Positions 8,206 through 17,530 of a DNA stretch of 64,000 bases are shown piece by piece. The number at the start of each line of letters is the position of its first letter. The first letter of the stretch is position 1. Origin of the DNA: CAKUFA01 sp963618735 (lineage in GTDB: Bacteria > Bacillota > Clostridia > Christensenellales > Aristaeellaceae). Both the position numbers and the translations under genes were made by a program. A model generated the notes under the pieces. It was not told the origin of the DNA. It searched no databases and saw only the letters and a program-made list of their open reading frames with translations. Location: contig CAVEUM010000002.1 of the NCBI GenBank assembly GCA_963618735.1, positions 54,144-118,143 of the forward strand. Reading direction: 5' to 3'.

Positions 8206-9573
8206 TCAATTTGGGATCGTTTGCTGGAAATTGTTCATTTCAGTCTCCAGCTCAATGAACTTCCTCAGCAGCTTCTGCGGAAGGATCTTGAACAGGCTGA
8301 TGGCGGCATCATCCATGCCGCTCGCCATGGACTCCTGCAATGCTTCCCATTCATCTTCTGAAGCCGTCATCACGTTCACACAGGTCAAATTTGCCGGCAA
8401 TGTGAACGGCTCCGACTCGCTGATGGTTATTTTCTGATGAATGACCTTCGTGCCATTGAACTTCTCTGTCATTTCAACGGAGCCCGATGTGAAATCAGCA
8501 GCCAAATTACCGCTCCATGCCTGCTCATCGCTCAAGGAAAGCTCATCCAATTTCAAGGCGGAAGTGCACAGGACGCTTCCTGCATACGCGCCATTTTCTT
8601 CCGAAACATCCGCGCAAATGGTCAGGCTCATGGTCTTCCATGTTTCCTGCGCCGCGGCTTCCTGATAGGATGTGCTGCTGTCACACCGGTATACATTCAT
8701 GGCAAGCGTGTTATCCTTCACATGCAAATCTGCATAGCACATGCCATCATCTGCGGGAAGCTGGAGGACGCCTGTCCAACCATCTTTATTTCCCATAGAC
8801 AACGCGCCAACCCAGGTTTCATCCTGATAGACCTGCATCGTGATACCAATGACGTTTTCTGACTGGTCACCCACCAAGGTCACTTCATAGCGATACATGC
8901 TGGACTCTGCAATCCGCAGAATCTTTCGACGTATCGTCAGGAGATCCTCTTCCTCCAGCTCCTGCTGCATCAGGGCAGATACGCTCTCGTTTTCCTCCAT
9001 GCACAGCATGAGCCCTTCCAGCAAAAGTGCAACGTCGCGATCCGTAACGGTTATGTAGGCGCAGTAGACACCATTTTCATAGGTATCCCCTGCAAAAGTG
9101 CCTGTCTCCGTGGTCGCGTAGAGCTGCATGACCCATGCGGCAAGTTCCGCGGCTGCCGCCTGATAGAAAGATTCCCAGTCGGCATCCTGTGAAGTCATCT
9201 GGTCTGCGTCCTGCGTCAGCACAATGGCATAATCCGGCATGAAAGAATTGGTCACAAGCAGCGTGTCCTCGTCTTCCACCACGGTCATCGACGCGGCTTC
9301 CTGCTGATCAATCAGCCAGGCAAGGCGAATACCGTTATCTTGCCACTGCAGGCGAAAGGTGCTGATTTTCAGCAGCTCTTCGGCAAAGTCAATTGCCTTT
9401 TGCGCAACGCTGGTATACACATCGCCTAAGCCCACGACATCAAACACAGGAGACAGAATCGTTTGCAAATCGATCTGTGTCAGCTGAAGTTCAGCTGTGC
9501 AGCTTTCTGCCAGGGACATCAAAGGCGTGCACAGCATCATCAGTGCAAGGACCCATGCCATGAGCTTTCGCAT
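8206..9573 (-). CDS. Exported protein of unknown function (first of three, A)
   Basis: The protein has 455 residues and begins with a type I signal peptide (MRKLMAWVLALMMLCTPLMSLAES), likely cleaved after SLA; I see no lipobox. The rest is acidic, Thr/Ser/Asp-rich and apparently beta-rich, with no transmembrane segment. A segment near the middle (LPADDGMCYADLHVKD) resembles LPANDGGYTTLHVKQ in neighbour B, suggesting distant paralogy. Its ribosome binding site overlaps the stop codon of gene B (TGAGGAGGG), so translation is coupled. I do not recognise the family. The 164-base gap downstream has no gene. Confidence 0.8.
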   Translation of the reverse strand: MRKLMAWVLALMMLCTPLMSLAESCTAELQLTQIDLQTILSPVFDVVGLGDVYTSVAQKAIDFAEELLKISTFRLQWQDNGIRLAWLIDQQEAASMTVVEDEDTLLVTNSFMPDYAIVLTQDADQMTSQDADWESFYQAAAAELAAWVMQLYATTETGTFAGDTYENGVYCAYITVTDRDVALLLEGLMLCMEENESVSALMQQELEEEDLLTIRRKILRIAESSMYRYEVTLVGDQSENVIGITMQVYQDETWVGALSMGNKDGWTGVLQLPADDGMCYADLHVKDNTLAMNVYRCDSSTSYQEAAAQETWKTMSLTICADVSEENGAYAGSVLCTSALKLDELSLSDEQAWSGNLAADFTSGSVEMTEKFNGTKVIHQKITISESEPFTLPANLTCVNVMTASEDEWEALQESMASGMDDAAISLFKILPQKLLRKFIELETEMNNFQQTIPN

Positions 9574-9585
9574 GTTTTTCCCTCC

Positions 9586-11118
9586 TCAAGGCACATCTGT
9601 AGCAGAGGCTACATCCGTTGCAGTTGCCAAATCGGTTACCGTTGTTTCACTGGGCAGAGGCAGATCTTCTGTCGTGCTGACAGGTGCTGCAACCTCTGCA
9701 GCCAGCGTCATCCAGCTTGCCCAGAATGTGCTTGCAATTTCGGTCTTTTGCTCTGCCGTCATGTCGGCAAGGCTTACGGCATTTGCACCGGAAATTGCCT
9801 CCACCGTCCAAGGTGAGGTGCTCTTCAGGGTCATCTGCAGATTCAGCTGTTCGTCGCCAAAGTCCAAATCTGCCGTAACTTCCAGGGTCGTCGGGCTGGA
9901 TTGAGCATTTTTGCTGCGGAAGTGAGTGGTCACAGTGCCCGTGATGGTAGCAAAATCCTGATAGAAAGCACGGGACGCGTCATTTTCGTCTAGGTGCGTC
10001 AGGTCAGGGGCAACCGTCACATCATAGGTGGTGATTTCGTGGTCACGGGCATCGGCATCCGTGCTGCTTGTGCGCGTGCTGTTCACCTTAAACCCGATGG
10101 AAAGCGCCTTGTTTTCCTCGCTCGGCTCATTCGGAATCATCTGCAAAATGCCTTCCCAGCTGCCATGCTCGCCCTCGGTATTGGTCTTCATGCTAAAGCC
10201 AAGAGTTTTCACATTGCCGGAAAAGGTAACCGATGTTTCACTGTTCTCCTGCTTTACATGCAAGGTGGTATAGCCGCCATCATTTGCAGGCAATGGCAGG
10301 GTCACTTCTGTGCGCACCGCATCACCCAATGTGGTCAGCTGGCGTTCCAGAACCAGTGTGCCATCTACATCCAGACCGCGAACCATTTCCGCATAGTAAT
10401 ACATCAGGTTAGGATTCAGGTAGGCATCCTGCTGTGCCTGAGACATCTGCTCCCGCAGCAATGCCTGCAGCGATTCGTCACCCAGCAAATCCGCCAGGAG
10501 TACCAGCAGTTCCTCCTTAACTTCACTGACCGGTACTTCATAGTGGATGAGCATGTTGGTTTCGCCTGCGTCGCTTTTGATCACGCTGGGCGCTGCTGCA
10601 AAACCGCTGAACCACTTTTCCAATTTCGCATAGTAAGGCTCCAGGGCAGGCGTCCAGCTTGCTTCCCACACATCTGAGGTGATGGTCAGCAGCTTGGATG
10701 CGACAGAATACAGGGAGGGGTTCTGTGTTTCCCCGATGCCCATCATGGCGTTGAGCACGTCCCCTGCTACGGGCAGCGTCAGCACCTGCTCCAGCAGTTC
10801 ACTCTGAATTTCCAAAGATGCATCATCTGCATAAACGACCGTCGTGCCGCGCTGTTCTTCCCCATCCAGCAAATAAAGCTGCAGCTGGCTCTTTCCATCT
10901 GCGCTGATGGCACGCAGCTGAACATCCGCCCCGTTGAGGGCAGACAGCATCTGTGCCCATGCCGCGTCGCCCGCGACATTCAGTGTCATGCTTCCTTTGA
11001 GCCCGCTGCCAAATTCCAGCTGGCGAGCCATCTTCTCAGGCAATGTGTAGTCCGCCGCCAAGGATACGGTTGGCACAAGCATGCACAGGCACAAAAGCAA
11101 GCAAAGGAATTTCTTCAT
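9586..11118 (-). CDS. Exported protein of unknown function (B)
   Basis: The protein has 510 residues with a clear signal peptide (MKKFLCLLLCLCMLVPTVSLAAD). The mature part is a long, polar, probably beta-rich region with alternating hydrophobic residues. It ends in a helix-like stretch (DMTAEQKTEIASTFWASW) followed by a Thr/Ala/Asp-rich tail with degenerate ATDVA-type repeats. It resembles neighbour C in the C-terminal part (C has SALSETELESVQTEALSAI at the same place) and neighbour A in an LHVK-containing segment. ATG 11118 overlaps the stop of gene C (ATGA). No enzyme motif was recognised. Confidence 0.8.
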   Translation of the reverse strand: MKKFLCLLLCLCMLVPTVSLAADYTLPEKMARQLEFGSGLKGSMTLNVAGDAAWAQMLSALNGADVQLRAISADGKSQLQLYLLDGEEQRGTTVVYADDASLEIQSELLEQVLTLPVAGDVLNAMMGIGETQNPSLYSVASKLLTITSDVWEASWTPALEPYYAKLEKWFSGFAAAPSVIKSDAGETNMLIHYEVPVSEVKEELLVLLADLLGDESLQALLREQMSQAQQDAYLNPNLMYYYAEMVRGLDVDGTLVLERQLTTLGDAVRTEVTLPLPANDGGYTTLHVKQENSETSVTFSGNVKTLGFSMKTNTEGEHGSWEGILQMIPNEPSEENKALSIGFKVNSTRTSSTDADARDHEITTYDVTVAPDLTHLDENDASRAFYQDFATITGTVTTHFRSKNAQSSPTTLEVTADLDFGDEQLNLQMTLKSTSPWTVEAISGANAVSLADMTAEQKTEIASTFWASWMTLAAEVAAPVSTTEDLPLPSETTVTDLATATDVASATDVP

Positions 11119-12572
11119 TGAGCAGCCTCCTCTTCCATGGCTGACTTAGCGGCATCGACAATGCTCTGCCAAACCGCCTCATCCAGGTCCGCAGAAAGGT
11201 ATTGTGTATCCTCTTCCGGCAGCAGCACCAACGGACGAATAAGTGCCGTGCTGATGGCGCTCAATGCCTCCGTCTGCACGCTTTCCAGCTCAGTTTCACT
11301 CAGTGCAGACAGGTTCACCGTAGTATCATTTAGCTTCCAGTCAAAGTAATCGCCGCGATCAACGCTTAGCGTAATTTCTGCATTCCGCTCAACCCGCTTC
11401 AGGTTTTCGCCTGCTTTTCTGGTTACGGTCACCGTACCGCTGATATAATGATCCGTTGCGTCTGCAGCAGATATGGTCAGTGCAGGTGTCAGGATCAGCT
11501 GCGTCTTTTCGCTGCTTTCTTCCGGTACATTCTTGATGTTCACCGTACCCGTCAGAACGGTCTTGTCGTCCTGCGGTGCAGCACTCAGGTCCGCTTCGAC
11601 CGTTAACGTGTTCTCCACGCCATCCAGCCTGGACACGTGCTTCAAGGTGCTTTCCAGTGCCACTGTGTTGTTTTTCTTTGCCTTGGTCACACGGGTAAAG
11701 GTGATGGTATTGCGATCCCTGCCGCTGACGGCGGGAGACTTCATCGTGAAATTATCCCGAACCTCGTCATCTCCGCGCTTCATGCTCCAGTTGATGGTCA
11801 CTTTGCGCAGATGATCCGCATCCACGCCGCAGCTGCCTGCATAGCTGACCTTCATTAGCGTTCCATCGGCGGAATAAAACGCTGCGAATTCCTGCTTACC
11901 GCTGAAGGTAAGTCCCTTCACCAGCGTTTGCAGTTTGCCCTCCACGCACAGTCCGCCAAGCAATGCAGGCAGACTGTCTGCCGCTTCCGCCGGAACGGTG
12001 TAGACCATTTTCTTTTTGGCCGTGCCGATGTTGGCAATAGAAGTGCTTACAGATTTTTCTGTTCCGTACTCCTGCAGTGCCACATCCAACCCGCAGGCCA
12101 AATCATAAGCATCGGTCAGCCAAGTCAGCTCCGTGCTATCAATGCCTGCAAAGGAAACCGACGTGCTGTCACCAAGAAGCAGACCTGCAATGTCTGCATC
12201 TGCTGAAGCAACGTAGTTTTTTCCCTTCATGACGGACAGCTGAAGCTGTGATTCCTCGCTTCCTGCCCGCTGAGAGAGGCTCAGTGCCGTGGTATCATCC
12301 ACCAGCACGTCCACGGTGCTCCACGTCTCCCCTTCCAACTGCTGATAACCAAGCTTCAGCGTCAGATGCTTCACCAAGTCATTCAGCCAGCCAGTTCGCG
12401 TGTCATCAAGGGGAACCCATGCACTCACGTTTGCCGTCAGGGTAACACTCAACGGCTGCTTTTCCAGCTGCCAGCTATCAAGTTGCGGCAGCAAAGCAAT
12501 CTCCGCCTGTGCAGATGAAGCAATGAGCATCCATAGCACCAGCATGTACAGAAATTTCTTCAGCTGTTTCAT
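11115..12572 (-). CDS. Exported protein of unknown function (C)
   Basis: A 485-residue protein with signal peptide MKQLKKFLYMLVLWMLIASSAQAE and a Thr/Ser/Asp-rich, beta-rich mature region. ATG 12572 with AGGGAGGG upstream is preferred to an in-frame ATG seven codons earlier that lacks a site. It is the promoter-proximal member of the tandem exported set, 39 nt downstream of the dus gene and coupled by an ATGA overlap to gene B. The three mature proteins appear to be diverged copies of one design, which is inference from shared motifs and layout. The function is unknown. Confidence 0.8.
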   Translation of the reverse strand: MKQLKKFLYMLVLWMLIASSAQAEIALLPQLDSWQLEKQPLSVTLTANVSAWVPLDDTRTGWLNDLVKHLTLKLGYQQLEGETWSTVDVLVDDTTALSLSQRAGSEESQLQLSVMKGKNYVASADADIAGLLLGDSTSVSFAGIDSTELTWLTDAYDLACGLDVALQEYGTEKSVSTSIANIGTAKKKMVYTVPAEAADSLPALLGGLCVEGKLQTLVKGLTFSGKQEFAAFYSADGTLMKVSYAGSCGVDADHLRKVTINWSMKRGDDEVRDNFTMKSPAVSGRDRNTITFTRVTKAKKNNTVALESTLKHVSRLDGVENTLTVEADLSAAPQDDKTVLTGTVNIKNVPEESSEKTQLILTPALTISAADATDHYISGTVTVTRKAGENLKRVERNAEITLSVDRGDYFDWKLNDTTVNLSALSETELESVQTEALSAISTALIRPLVLLPEEDTQYLSADLDEAVWQSIVDAAKSAMEEEAAQ

Positions 12573-12611
12573 GTGTCCGCCCTCCCTTGGCATGCAAAGA
12601 GAAACTTTCCT

Positions 12612-13580
12612 TTATTCTTCGTTGATTTCTTCCGGATTACCCAGGCAGAAATCACGCAGTGCATCAAAAACCGCTTCCGGCTCCGTCAATGTGTTGATTT
12701 TCGTCCGCATTTGCGCTGCGCCGCGAAGCCCATGCAGATACCACGCGATGTGCTTACGCATTTCCCGCACCGCAACACGCTCTTCTTTCCATTCAAGAAG
12801 CATGTGGTAGTGCCGCAAAATCACCTGCAGACGTTCTTCATTCGTGGGCATCGGCGCATCCAGTCCATCAAGGCGAGCCTTGATCTGACGGAAAATCCAT
12901 GGATTGCCCATGGCTCCTCTGGCGACCATGACGCCGTCCACGCCTGTTTCTTCCATGCGGCGAATTGCGTCTTGCGCGGTGAAAATATCACCGTTGCCAA
13001 TCACCGGGATTTTCACAGCCTGCTTGACCCGGCCAATCATATCCCAGTTTGCTTCACCGCTGTACTGCTGCTCGCGGGTGCGGCCATGCACCGCAATTTC
13101 CGTAACGCCTGCATCTTCCGCTCGACGTGCCATTTCCAGCACGTTAATGGAATTGGCGTCCCATCCCAGGCGGAATTTGACGCTTACGGGCAAGGCGCTT
13201 GCCTTCACAACCTGTTCCATAATGGCCGATGCAACATCAGGTGTGCGCATCAGCCCGCTTCCCTCGCCAGAACCTGCCACCTTACGCGCAGGACAGCCCA
13301 TGTTGAGATCGATGCCGTCATATCTGCCGCAACGTGAAAGCTCTGCGGCGGCTTTCGCCATCATTTCAGGCTCCTTGCCGAACAGCTGAAGAATCAGTTT
13401 CGGTTCCCGCTCATCACGAATGAGAAGCTGCTCCGTGGCAGGCTGTCCCTTCGGCGCGTAGATATAGCCCAAGGCACTAATCATTTCGGTATAGGCGCAA
13501 TCGCATCCCTGTTCAAAACACAGCACGCGAAAAGGCCAATCCGTCACCCCGGCAAGGGGTGCCAGGCGAACCGTCTTCAT
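12612..13580 (-). CDS. dus: tRNA-dihydrouridine synthase
   Basis: A 322-residue FMN enzyme that reduces uridines in the tRNA D-loop. It begins RLAPLAGVTDWPFR (flavin-binding) and contains LQLFGKEPE, the DLNMGCPARKV motif with the catalytic Cys, SVKFRLGW, VHGRTREQQYSG, and GNGDIFTAQDA...GVMVARGAMGNPWIF, the phosphate-binding end of the TIM barrel. Length is normal for a DusB-like protein. ATG 13580 overlaps the stop of the upstream GH127-like gene (ATGA). Confidence 0.95.
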   Translation of the reverse strand: MKTVRLAPLAGVTDWPFRVLCFEQGCDCAYTEMISALGYIYAPKGQPATEQLLIRDEREPKLILQLFGKEPEMMAKAAAELSRCGRYDGIDLNMGCPARKVAGSGEGSGLMRTPDVASAIMEQVVKASALPVSVKFRLGWDANSINVLEMARRAEDAGVTEIAVHGRTREQQYSGEANWDMIGRVKQAVKIPVIGNGDIFTAQDAIRRMEETGVDGVMVARGAMGNPWIFRQIKARLDGLDAPMPTNEERLQVILRHYHMLLEWKEERVAVREMRKHIAWYLHGLRGAAQMRTKINTLTEPEAVFDALRDFCLGNPEEINEE

Positions 13581-15283
13581 GCCTTTGCACTCTGGGGCAG
13601 CATGGTCATGCGCACCGTTGTTTCTGCGTAAGGCACAAGCTCTGCCTCAAAGCTTTCGCCGCTCACTTCAGGGCGCACAGGAACATCTGTCGGTACCGCG
13701 CCCACAGCCGTCCAGCCGGGAACGTGTGCCAATTTGGCCACGACCTTGCCATCCTTCACTTCCGGTTCACCGCACAGTGCAACAGCCCACTGGCCATTCT
13801 GCGGTACATAGGCCATCACCTTCGCGCCATAGCTGATGACCGCAGATTGATGATAGCTTTCCTTCACCTTCAGGCTGCGCGCAAAGGATGCATGGATGCA
13901 GTCGCCATTCTTCCATGTGCGTTCCAGTGTCAGGAACGTACCTGCATGGCCTTCATCTGCGCCTTCATCATTCACACGAACGCAGGCGTCATCCGTCCAG
14001 GCAGGAATCATCAGAGCTACAGTTGCCTTGACGTCTTCCTTCGCGGCAAAGGCAATGGTATACTCTCCGTCATGTCCGCTGATGGTAAGCTTCACAGCCT
14101 GACCATCCATCTTCATGCTGTATTCGCCTTCCAGGTACAGGTTCACCCGCGCACCGTTCGGCGTAACCATCACAGCATGCTCCACTGCCGCTGCCCAACC
14201 GCGAGCCAAACGAGCCAAGGCGCGCGTCTTCTGCACGCTTGAATGCTGCACATGATAGCAATCTTGAGTGCCGCAATCCGCATCCAGGCTGTTGCCGCGC
14301 TGGAAGCAAACCAGCTTGCCGGACTGCACAGCAGCAGGCATGCCATTTTCCAGCAGCTTCTCCAGCTCCGTTGCTGCCCAGGCGCTGTCAGGCTCAACTT
14401 CAAGCTGCCTTGCGAAGGTTTCTGCCCAGGCACCAAGGCTTGCCGCGTCAACTGCTGCAGAGGCAGACAGGCCTGCCAGAGTCTCATCCGCCGTCACACC
14501 GCCGCACACAGCGCCATGCCAGCGGCTGATCTTTTCCCAGCCATCCTTTGCAGCGCGGCCTTCCGGACCGTTGCCGCTATACACAGAGCTTTCCAGGCAG
14601 GCACGTGCGCCGTCCGCCAGGGTTTCGCCATGGCAAAGCACATACTGACGGGTATAGAAGCCCGCCGTGTTTCCATTTTCCTCTGCCATGCCTTCTTCCA
14701 GTGCCTTACCATCGATGATTTTCTTCATCGGACGCTGCACCGAGAAGGTATGCAGTGCGCCGCTCCAGTCAATGCTCAGCTGACGCAGCTTTTCGCACAG
14801 GGACGTCAGACCCTTGCGTCCCGTCACGCGATACAGGTTGCACATCAGTGCCATCAGGTCACCTGCCGCAGTGCGGATTTCCGTGCACTCCTCCACTTTG
14901 CTCCAGTCGGCAGCAAGGGAAGCGCACCAGCGCACCATGCTTTCCAGCAGCTGCTTATCAGGCTTCACTTCGTATAGTGCCCAGGCAGCGTTCATCACCT
15001 GCAAAGCCTTCAAAAGCGACAGCGGCATTTCGCCATTTTCCTTCTGGTTTGCCAGCGCGTCACGAATCAAGCTGCTCAGCTTGGTCTGTCCCGTCACATC
15101 ACGGGAGGCAAAGGACAGGCGCAGCGCACTTGCCCATAGTGACATATCTGCCTCTGCCGCGCCCTTCAAAAGAGCATCCATCGGCTTCAGACAATCATTC
15201 TTCACGGTAATCTGCCCAGGATACAAGGGCAGAGCTTTCATTTCAGTCAAGGGGGTCTTCCCATAAATCGGCTTCAGCGGCAC
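13577..15283 (-). CDS. GH127-like (DUF1680-type) protein with altered catalytic residues
   Basis: The protein has 568 residues. Overall pattern matches GH127 beta-L-arabinofuranosidase-like proteins: an alpha-barrel N-terminal half, a HGAVCGGVTADETLAG segment, an AWAATELEKLLENGMPAA segment and a C-terminal beta region with ARVNLYLEGEYSMKM. The expected ELC and CCPPN motifs that carry the catalytic/zinc-binding Glu and Cys residues in characterised members are not evident; a CGTQDCYH segment lies near the second position. GTG 15283 with GGAGGG six bases upstream is preferred to the longer frame. No secretion signal is seen, so it is probably cytoplasmic. Activity is doubtful. Confidence 0.65.
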   Translation of the reverse strand: MPLKPIYGKTPLTEMKALPLYPGQITVKNDCLKPMDALLKGAAEADMSLWASALRLSFASRDVTGQTKLSSLIRDALANQKENGEMPLSLLKALQVMNAAWALYEVKPDKQLLESMVRWCASLAADWSKVEECTEIRTAAGDLMALMCNLYRVTGRKGLTSLCEKLRQLSIDWSGALHTFSVQRPMKKIIDGKALEEGMAEENGNTAGFYTRQYVLCHGETLADGARACLESSVYSGNGPEGRAAKDGWEKISRWHGAVCGGVTADETLAGLSASAAVDAASLGAWAETFARQLEVEPDSAWAATELEKLLENGMPAAVQSGKLVCFQRGNSLDADCGTQDCYHVQHSSVQKTRALARLARGWAAAVEHAVMVTPNGARVNLYLEGEYSMKMDGQAVKLTISGHDGEYTIAFAAKEDVKATVALMIPAWTDDACVRVNDEGADEGHAGTFLTLERTWKNGDCIHASFARSLKVKESYHQSAVISYGAKVMAYVPQNGQWAVALCGEPEVKDGKVVAKLAHVPGWTAVGAVPTDVPVRPEVSGESFEAELVPYAETTVRMTMLPQSAKA

Positions 15284-15328
15284 AATATTCCCTCCATTAT
15301 TTCGCCATGGACACATCGTCCCATGTTG

Positions 15329-15357
15329 ATTATACGACATCCAGCTCTGTTTCGCAA
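15329..15357 (-). promoter_or_regulatory. Promoter of the GH127-like/dus/exported-protein operon
   Basis: TTGCGA (15352-15357), 17 bases, TATAAT (15329-15334) on the minus strand, about 46 nt upstream of the GTG start. Downstream gaps are 39 nt or less, so all five genes to 8206 may be co-transcribed. Confidence 0.7.
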
Positions 15358-15386
15358 GAAAATTACAGGCTTTCTTTCCGGTTCAG

Positions 15387-15860
15387 TCATTCTTCCTGCG
15401 CCACCACCGTCGCGTAGTGTGAATGCGGCAGATACACGGCTCTGACCTTTGTTCCATCATCGATGCTTTCTCCAAAGTAAATCAGGGTTACCGTCTCGCC
15501 ATCATCTGCAGAAACCTGAACCGTGTTTTCCTTTAATTTGGTGTGATTTGTACGGTCGCTGTCCGTTGTGGTGGTGCCTTCGATGCTGTCATATTGCTTG
15601 TGAATAACGTTGGGCAAGTCCTTTACCGCCGGAACAGCCCTGTTGCTCACAAGGATACCAATAAAGAGCACAATCAGCAAATTAAACGCCACATTCAGAG
15701 GAACATGCGCTTTTTTCACAAAGTTGCGCATCTTACGCTTAGCGTATTTCCCCGTAAAAAGCGTGAAATGATGCAGGATCCCCCAGGTGATGTACAGCAC
15801 AGCAACCGCAACCGTCAATGCAAGGGTCAGATACAGGCGCATCAATGTGTATTTGTCCAT
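15387..15860 (-). CDS. Small membrane protein of unknown function
   Basis: The protein has 157 residues with two transmembrane helices (about residues 8-32 and 52-72) joined by a short basic loop (KYAKRKMRNFVKKAH). An extracytoplasmic C-terminal domain of about 80 residues (YDSIEGTTTTDSDRTNHTKL to VVAQEE) follows. It starts 16 nt after degV and is likely its operon partner. No family recognised. Confidence 0.75.
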   Translation of the reverse strand: MDKYTLMRLYLTLALTVAVAVLYITWGILHHFTLFTGKYAKRKMRNFVKKAHVPLNVAFNLLIVLFIGILVSNRAVPAVKDLPNVIHKQYDSIEGTTTTDSDRTNHTKLKENTVQVSADDGETVTLIYFGESIDDGTKVRAVYLPHSHYATVVAQEE

Positions 15861-15876
15861 AATGCCTCTCTAACAG

Positions 15877-16731
15877 TTACTGCATTTCTTTTCTGACAAA
15901 CAGAATGCCCAGCGTGCCTGCACCGCAGTGGGTAGTAACCGTTGATCCGGCGTTGGTTTCAAGAATTTCCTCGAATCCCGGCATCAGCTCCTGAATTTTG
16001 CTGCGCACTGCCTGCACATCCGCCGGGTCGCAGTCGGTGTGCGTAATGAAAATCCGATGCGTATCAATGTCTTTGCGGTTCTTCAGGCGATCTTCCACGT
16101 AATCCAGCATGACCTTGCCGATTCTTCCGCGGAACTTTTCGCCAGGGAGCATCGTGCCATCCTTTACTTCAATGCAGGGCTTCAAATGCAGAAGATTGGC
16201 GCCAAACATGGCCAGAGCGTTGCAGCGTCCGCCTTTGTACAGGTATTCCAGCGTGTTGATCACAAAACTGGCTTCTACCCGCGGAACCATGTTTTTGCAG
16301 CTCTCGTAAATCTCCTCTGCAGATTTACCGGCATTGGCCATTTCCGCCGCGTGAAGGGTTATCAGTCCCTGACCAGTGGATAGATTCATGCTGTCTACCA
16401 CAAAAACGTTTTCCAGATTTCCGGCTGCCTGGCATGCATTCGCATAGCACGCGGAAAACAGGCTGCTGATGCAAATCTGCACAACGGCATAGCCCTGATC
16501 AAGCCAGTTCTTAAACACACGGCGATATTCATCGGTATTAACCGCGCTGGTTTTCGGCAGCTTGCCAGACTTTGAGACATATGCATAAATGTCATCGGGC
16601 TTGATTTCTGTGCCATCCTTCAGATAGTCGCCGCCCAGGGATACCGAAAGAGGGGTAATTTCAATGTTATATTTCTGCACCAGCTCCGGAGAGAGATCGC
16701 AGGTACTGTCGGAAATGATTTTAACCTTCAT
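15877..16731 (-). CDS. DegV-family fatty-acid-binding protein
   Basis: A 284-residue DegV (EDD-fold) protein. KIISDSTCDLSPELVQKYNI, ITPLSVSLGGDYLKDG, the SQ/PKTSAVNTDEY segment, CISSLFSACYANA and VVDSMNLSTGQGL are all typical of the family, as is the R-G-K/R region (EKFRGRIGKVM) near the middle. Family members bind fatty acids; in some Gram-positive bacteria they act as FakB, presenting acyl groups to the FakA kinase. No fakA-like gene is adjacent. Confidence 0.92.
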   Translation of the reverse strand: MKVKIISDSTCDLSPELVQKYNIEITPLSVSLGGDYLKDGTEIKPDDIYAYVSKSGKLPKTSAVNTDEYRRVFKNWLDQGYAVVQICISSLFSACYANACQAAGNLENVFVVDSMNLSTGQGLITLHAAEMANAGKSAEEIYESCKNMVPRVEASFVINTLEYLYKGGRCNALAMFGANLLHLKPCIEVKDGTMLPGEKFRGRIGKVMLDYVEDRLKNRKDIDTHRIFITHTDCDPADVQAVRSKIQELMPGFEEILETNAGSTVTTHCGAGTLGILFVRKEMQ

Positions 16732-16776
16732 GTGCTTTCCTTTCTTTGCTTGCGTGATGAGAAAAGACCACCGTAA

Positions 16777-16805
16777 ATTATAAAGCAGAAACGTCTTGGA
16801 TGCAA
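16777..16805 (-). promoter_or_regulatory. Promoter of degV
   Basis: TTGCAT (16800-16805), 17 bases, TATAAT (16777-16782) on the minus strand, about 45 nt upstream of the degV ATG. Confidence 0.75.
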
Positions 16806-16871
16806 CTGGGAAAAAGCAGTTCCAGAGGGTTTTGCTGTGACATTTTTCTGAATGTCATTGCAAACTAAACA

Positions 16872-16901
16872 GGAGAAGACGCTTTGCATGGCATCTTCTC
16901 C
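16872..16901 (-). terminator. Probable terminator after the zinc-ribbon gene
   Basis: An 11-bp near-perfect stem (GGAGAAGATGC / GCGTCTTCTCC on the minus strand), followed by a modest T-rich stretch TGTTTAGTTT. The weak U-tract lowers confidence. Confidence 0.5.
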
Positions 16902-16957
16902 CATCTTGTGTTGCTGTTTTCTGAAGTTCCCGAGTGAGTTTTTCAAGGCAAATATTC

Positions 16958-17386
16958 TTATTTGTATTCACCGCAATCACGGCAAGACAGAGCAGAATTC
17001 AAATTCGTCGTTCCGCACTTTTTGCACCTCCAGGTTTCACTGGCAGGGACAACAGCGCGCGGTGCTGCAAAAGCAGGCCTGCTGCTTTGTGCTGCGCCTT
17101 CATGCTCCTTTTCCGCCTTTTCGTGTTCACGAGCTTCCTGTTTCTGCCTATTGTTTATTTCATAGACAATCTTGTAGGCCGCAGCAGATTTTTCTGCCGC
17201 CTCACCTACTGCATAAAGCACAAGAGCATTGATACCGGCAGAAAGAACACAGCCAATCAGTGCACCGATGCGAACCCAAATTGAAGTATAGTACGGGAGT
17301 GCAAAAAGCATCACGACGCCCGCAATGCATCCAAGTACAAGTTCGATTATCGCAAGAAGTTTCACCTTTTCACCGACATTTTCCAT
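16958..17386 (-). CDS. Two-TM protein with C-terminal zinc ribbon
   Basis: The protein has 142 residues. Two transmembrane helices (about 8-30 and 36-60) are followed by a charged, Lys/Glu-rich helix (residues ~68-98), a Pro/Ala linker and a C-terminal zinc ribbon WRCKKCGTTNLNSALSCRDCGEYK with two CxxC pairs. This layout is common for small uncharacterised membrane proteins in Clostridia; the function is unknown. It has its own promoter and terminator. Confidence 0.8.
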   Translation of the reverse strand: MENVGEKVKLLAIIELVLGCIAGVVMLFALPYYTSIWVRIGALIGCVLSAGINALVLYAVGEAAEKSAAAYKIVYEINNRQKQEAREHEKAEKEHEGAAQSSRPAFAAPRAVVPASETWRCKKCGTTNLNSALSCRDCGEYK

Positions 17387-17421
17387 GTTTTCGTCTCCTT
17401 TTATGTTTTTCTCCGCCTCTC

Positions 17422-17449
17422 TTTATACCATTTTTTTGCAAAGCGTCAA
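17422..17449 (-). promoter_or_regulatory. Promoter of the zinc-ribbon membrane gene
   Basis: TTGACG (17444-17449), 16 bases, TATAAA (17422-17427) with an upstream TG on the minus strand, about 36 nt before the ATG. Confidence 0.65.
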
Positions 17450-17479
17450 CATTTTTCTTTTAAGAGACGAAATGTATGC

Positions 17480-17512
17480 AAAAACCCCGCTGCATCTCAC
17501 GACACAGCGGGG
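17480..17512 (-). terminator. Terminator of ppdK
   Basis: An 8-bp GC stem (CCCCGCTG / CAGCGGGG) with a 12-base loop, then TTTTT on the minus strand. It lies 18 nt after the ppdK stop. Confidence 0.9.
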
Positions 17513-17530
17513 CAGTGATTCAGTTACGAA

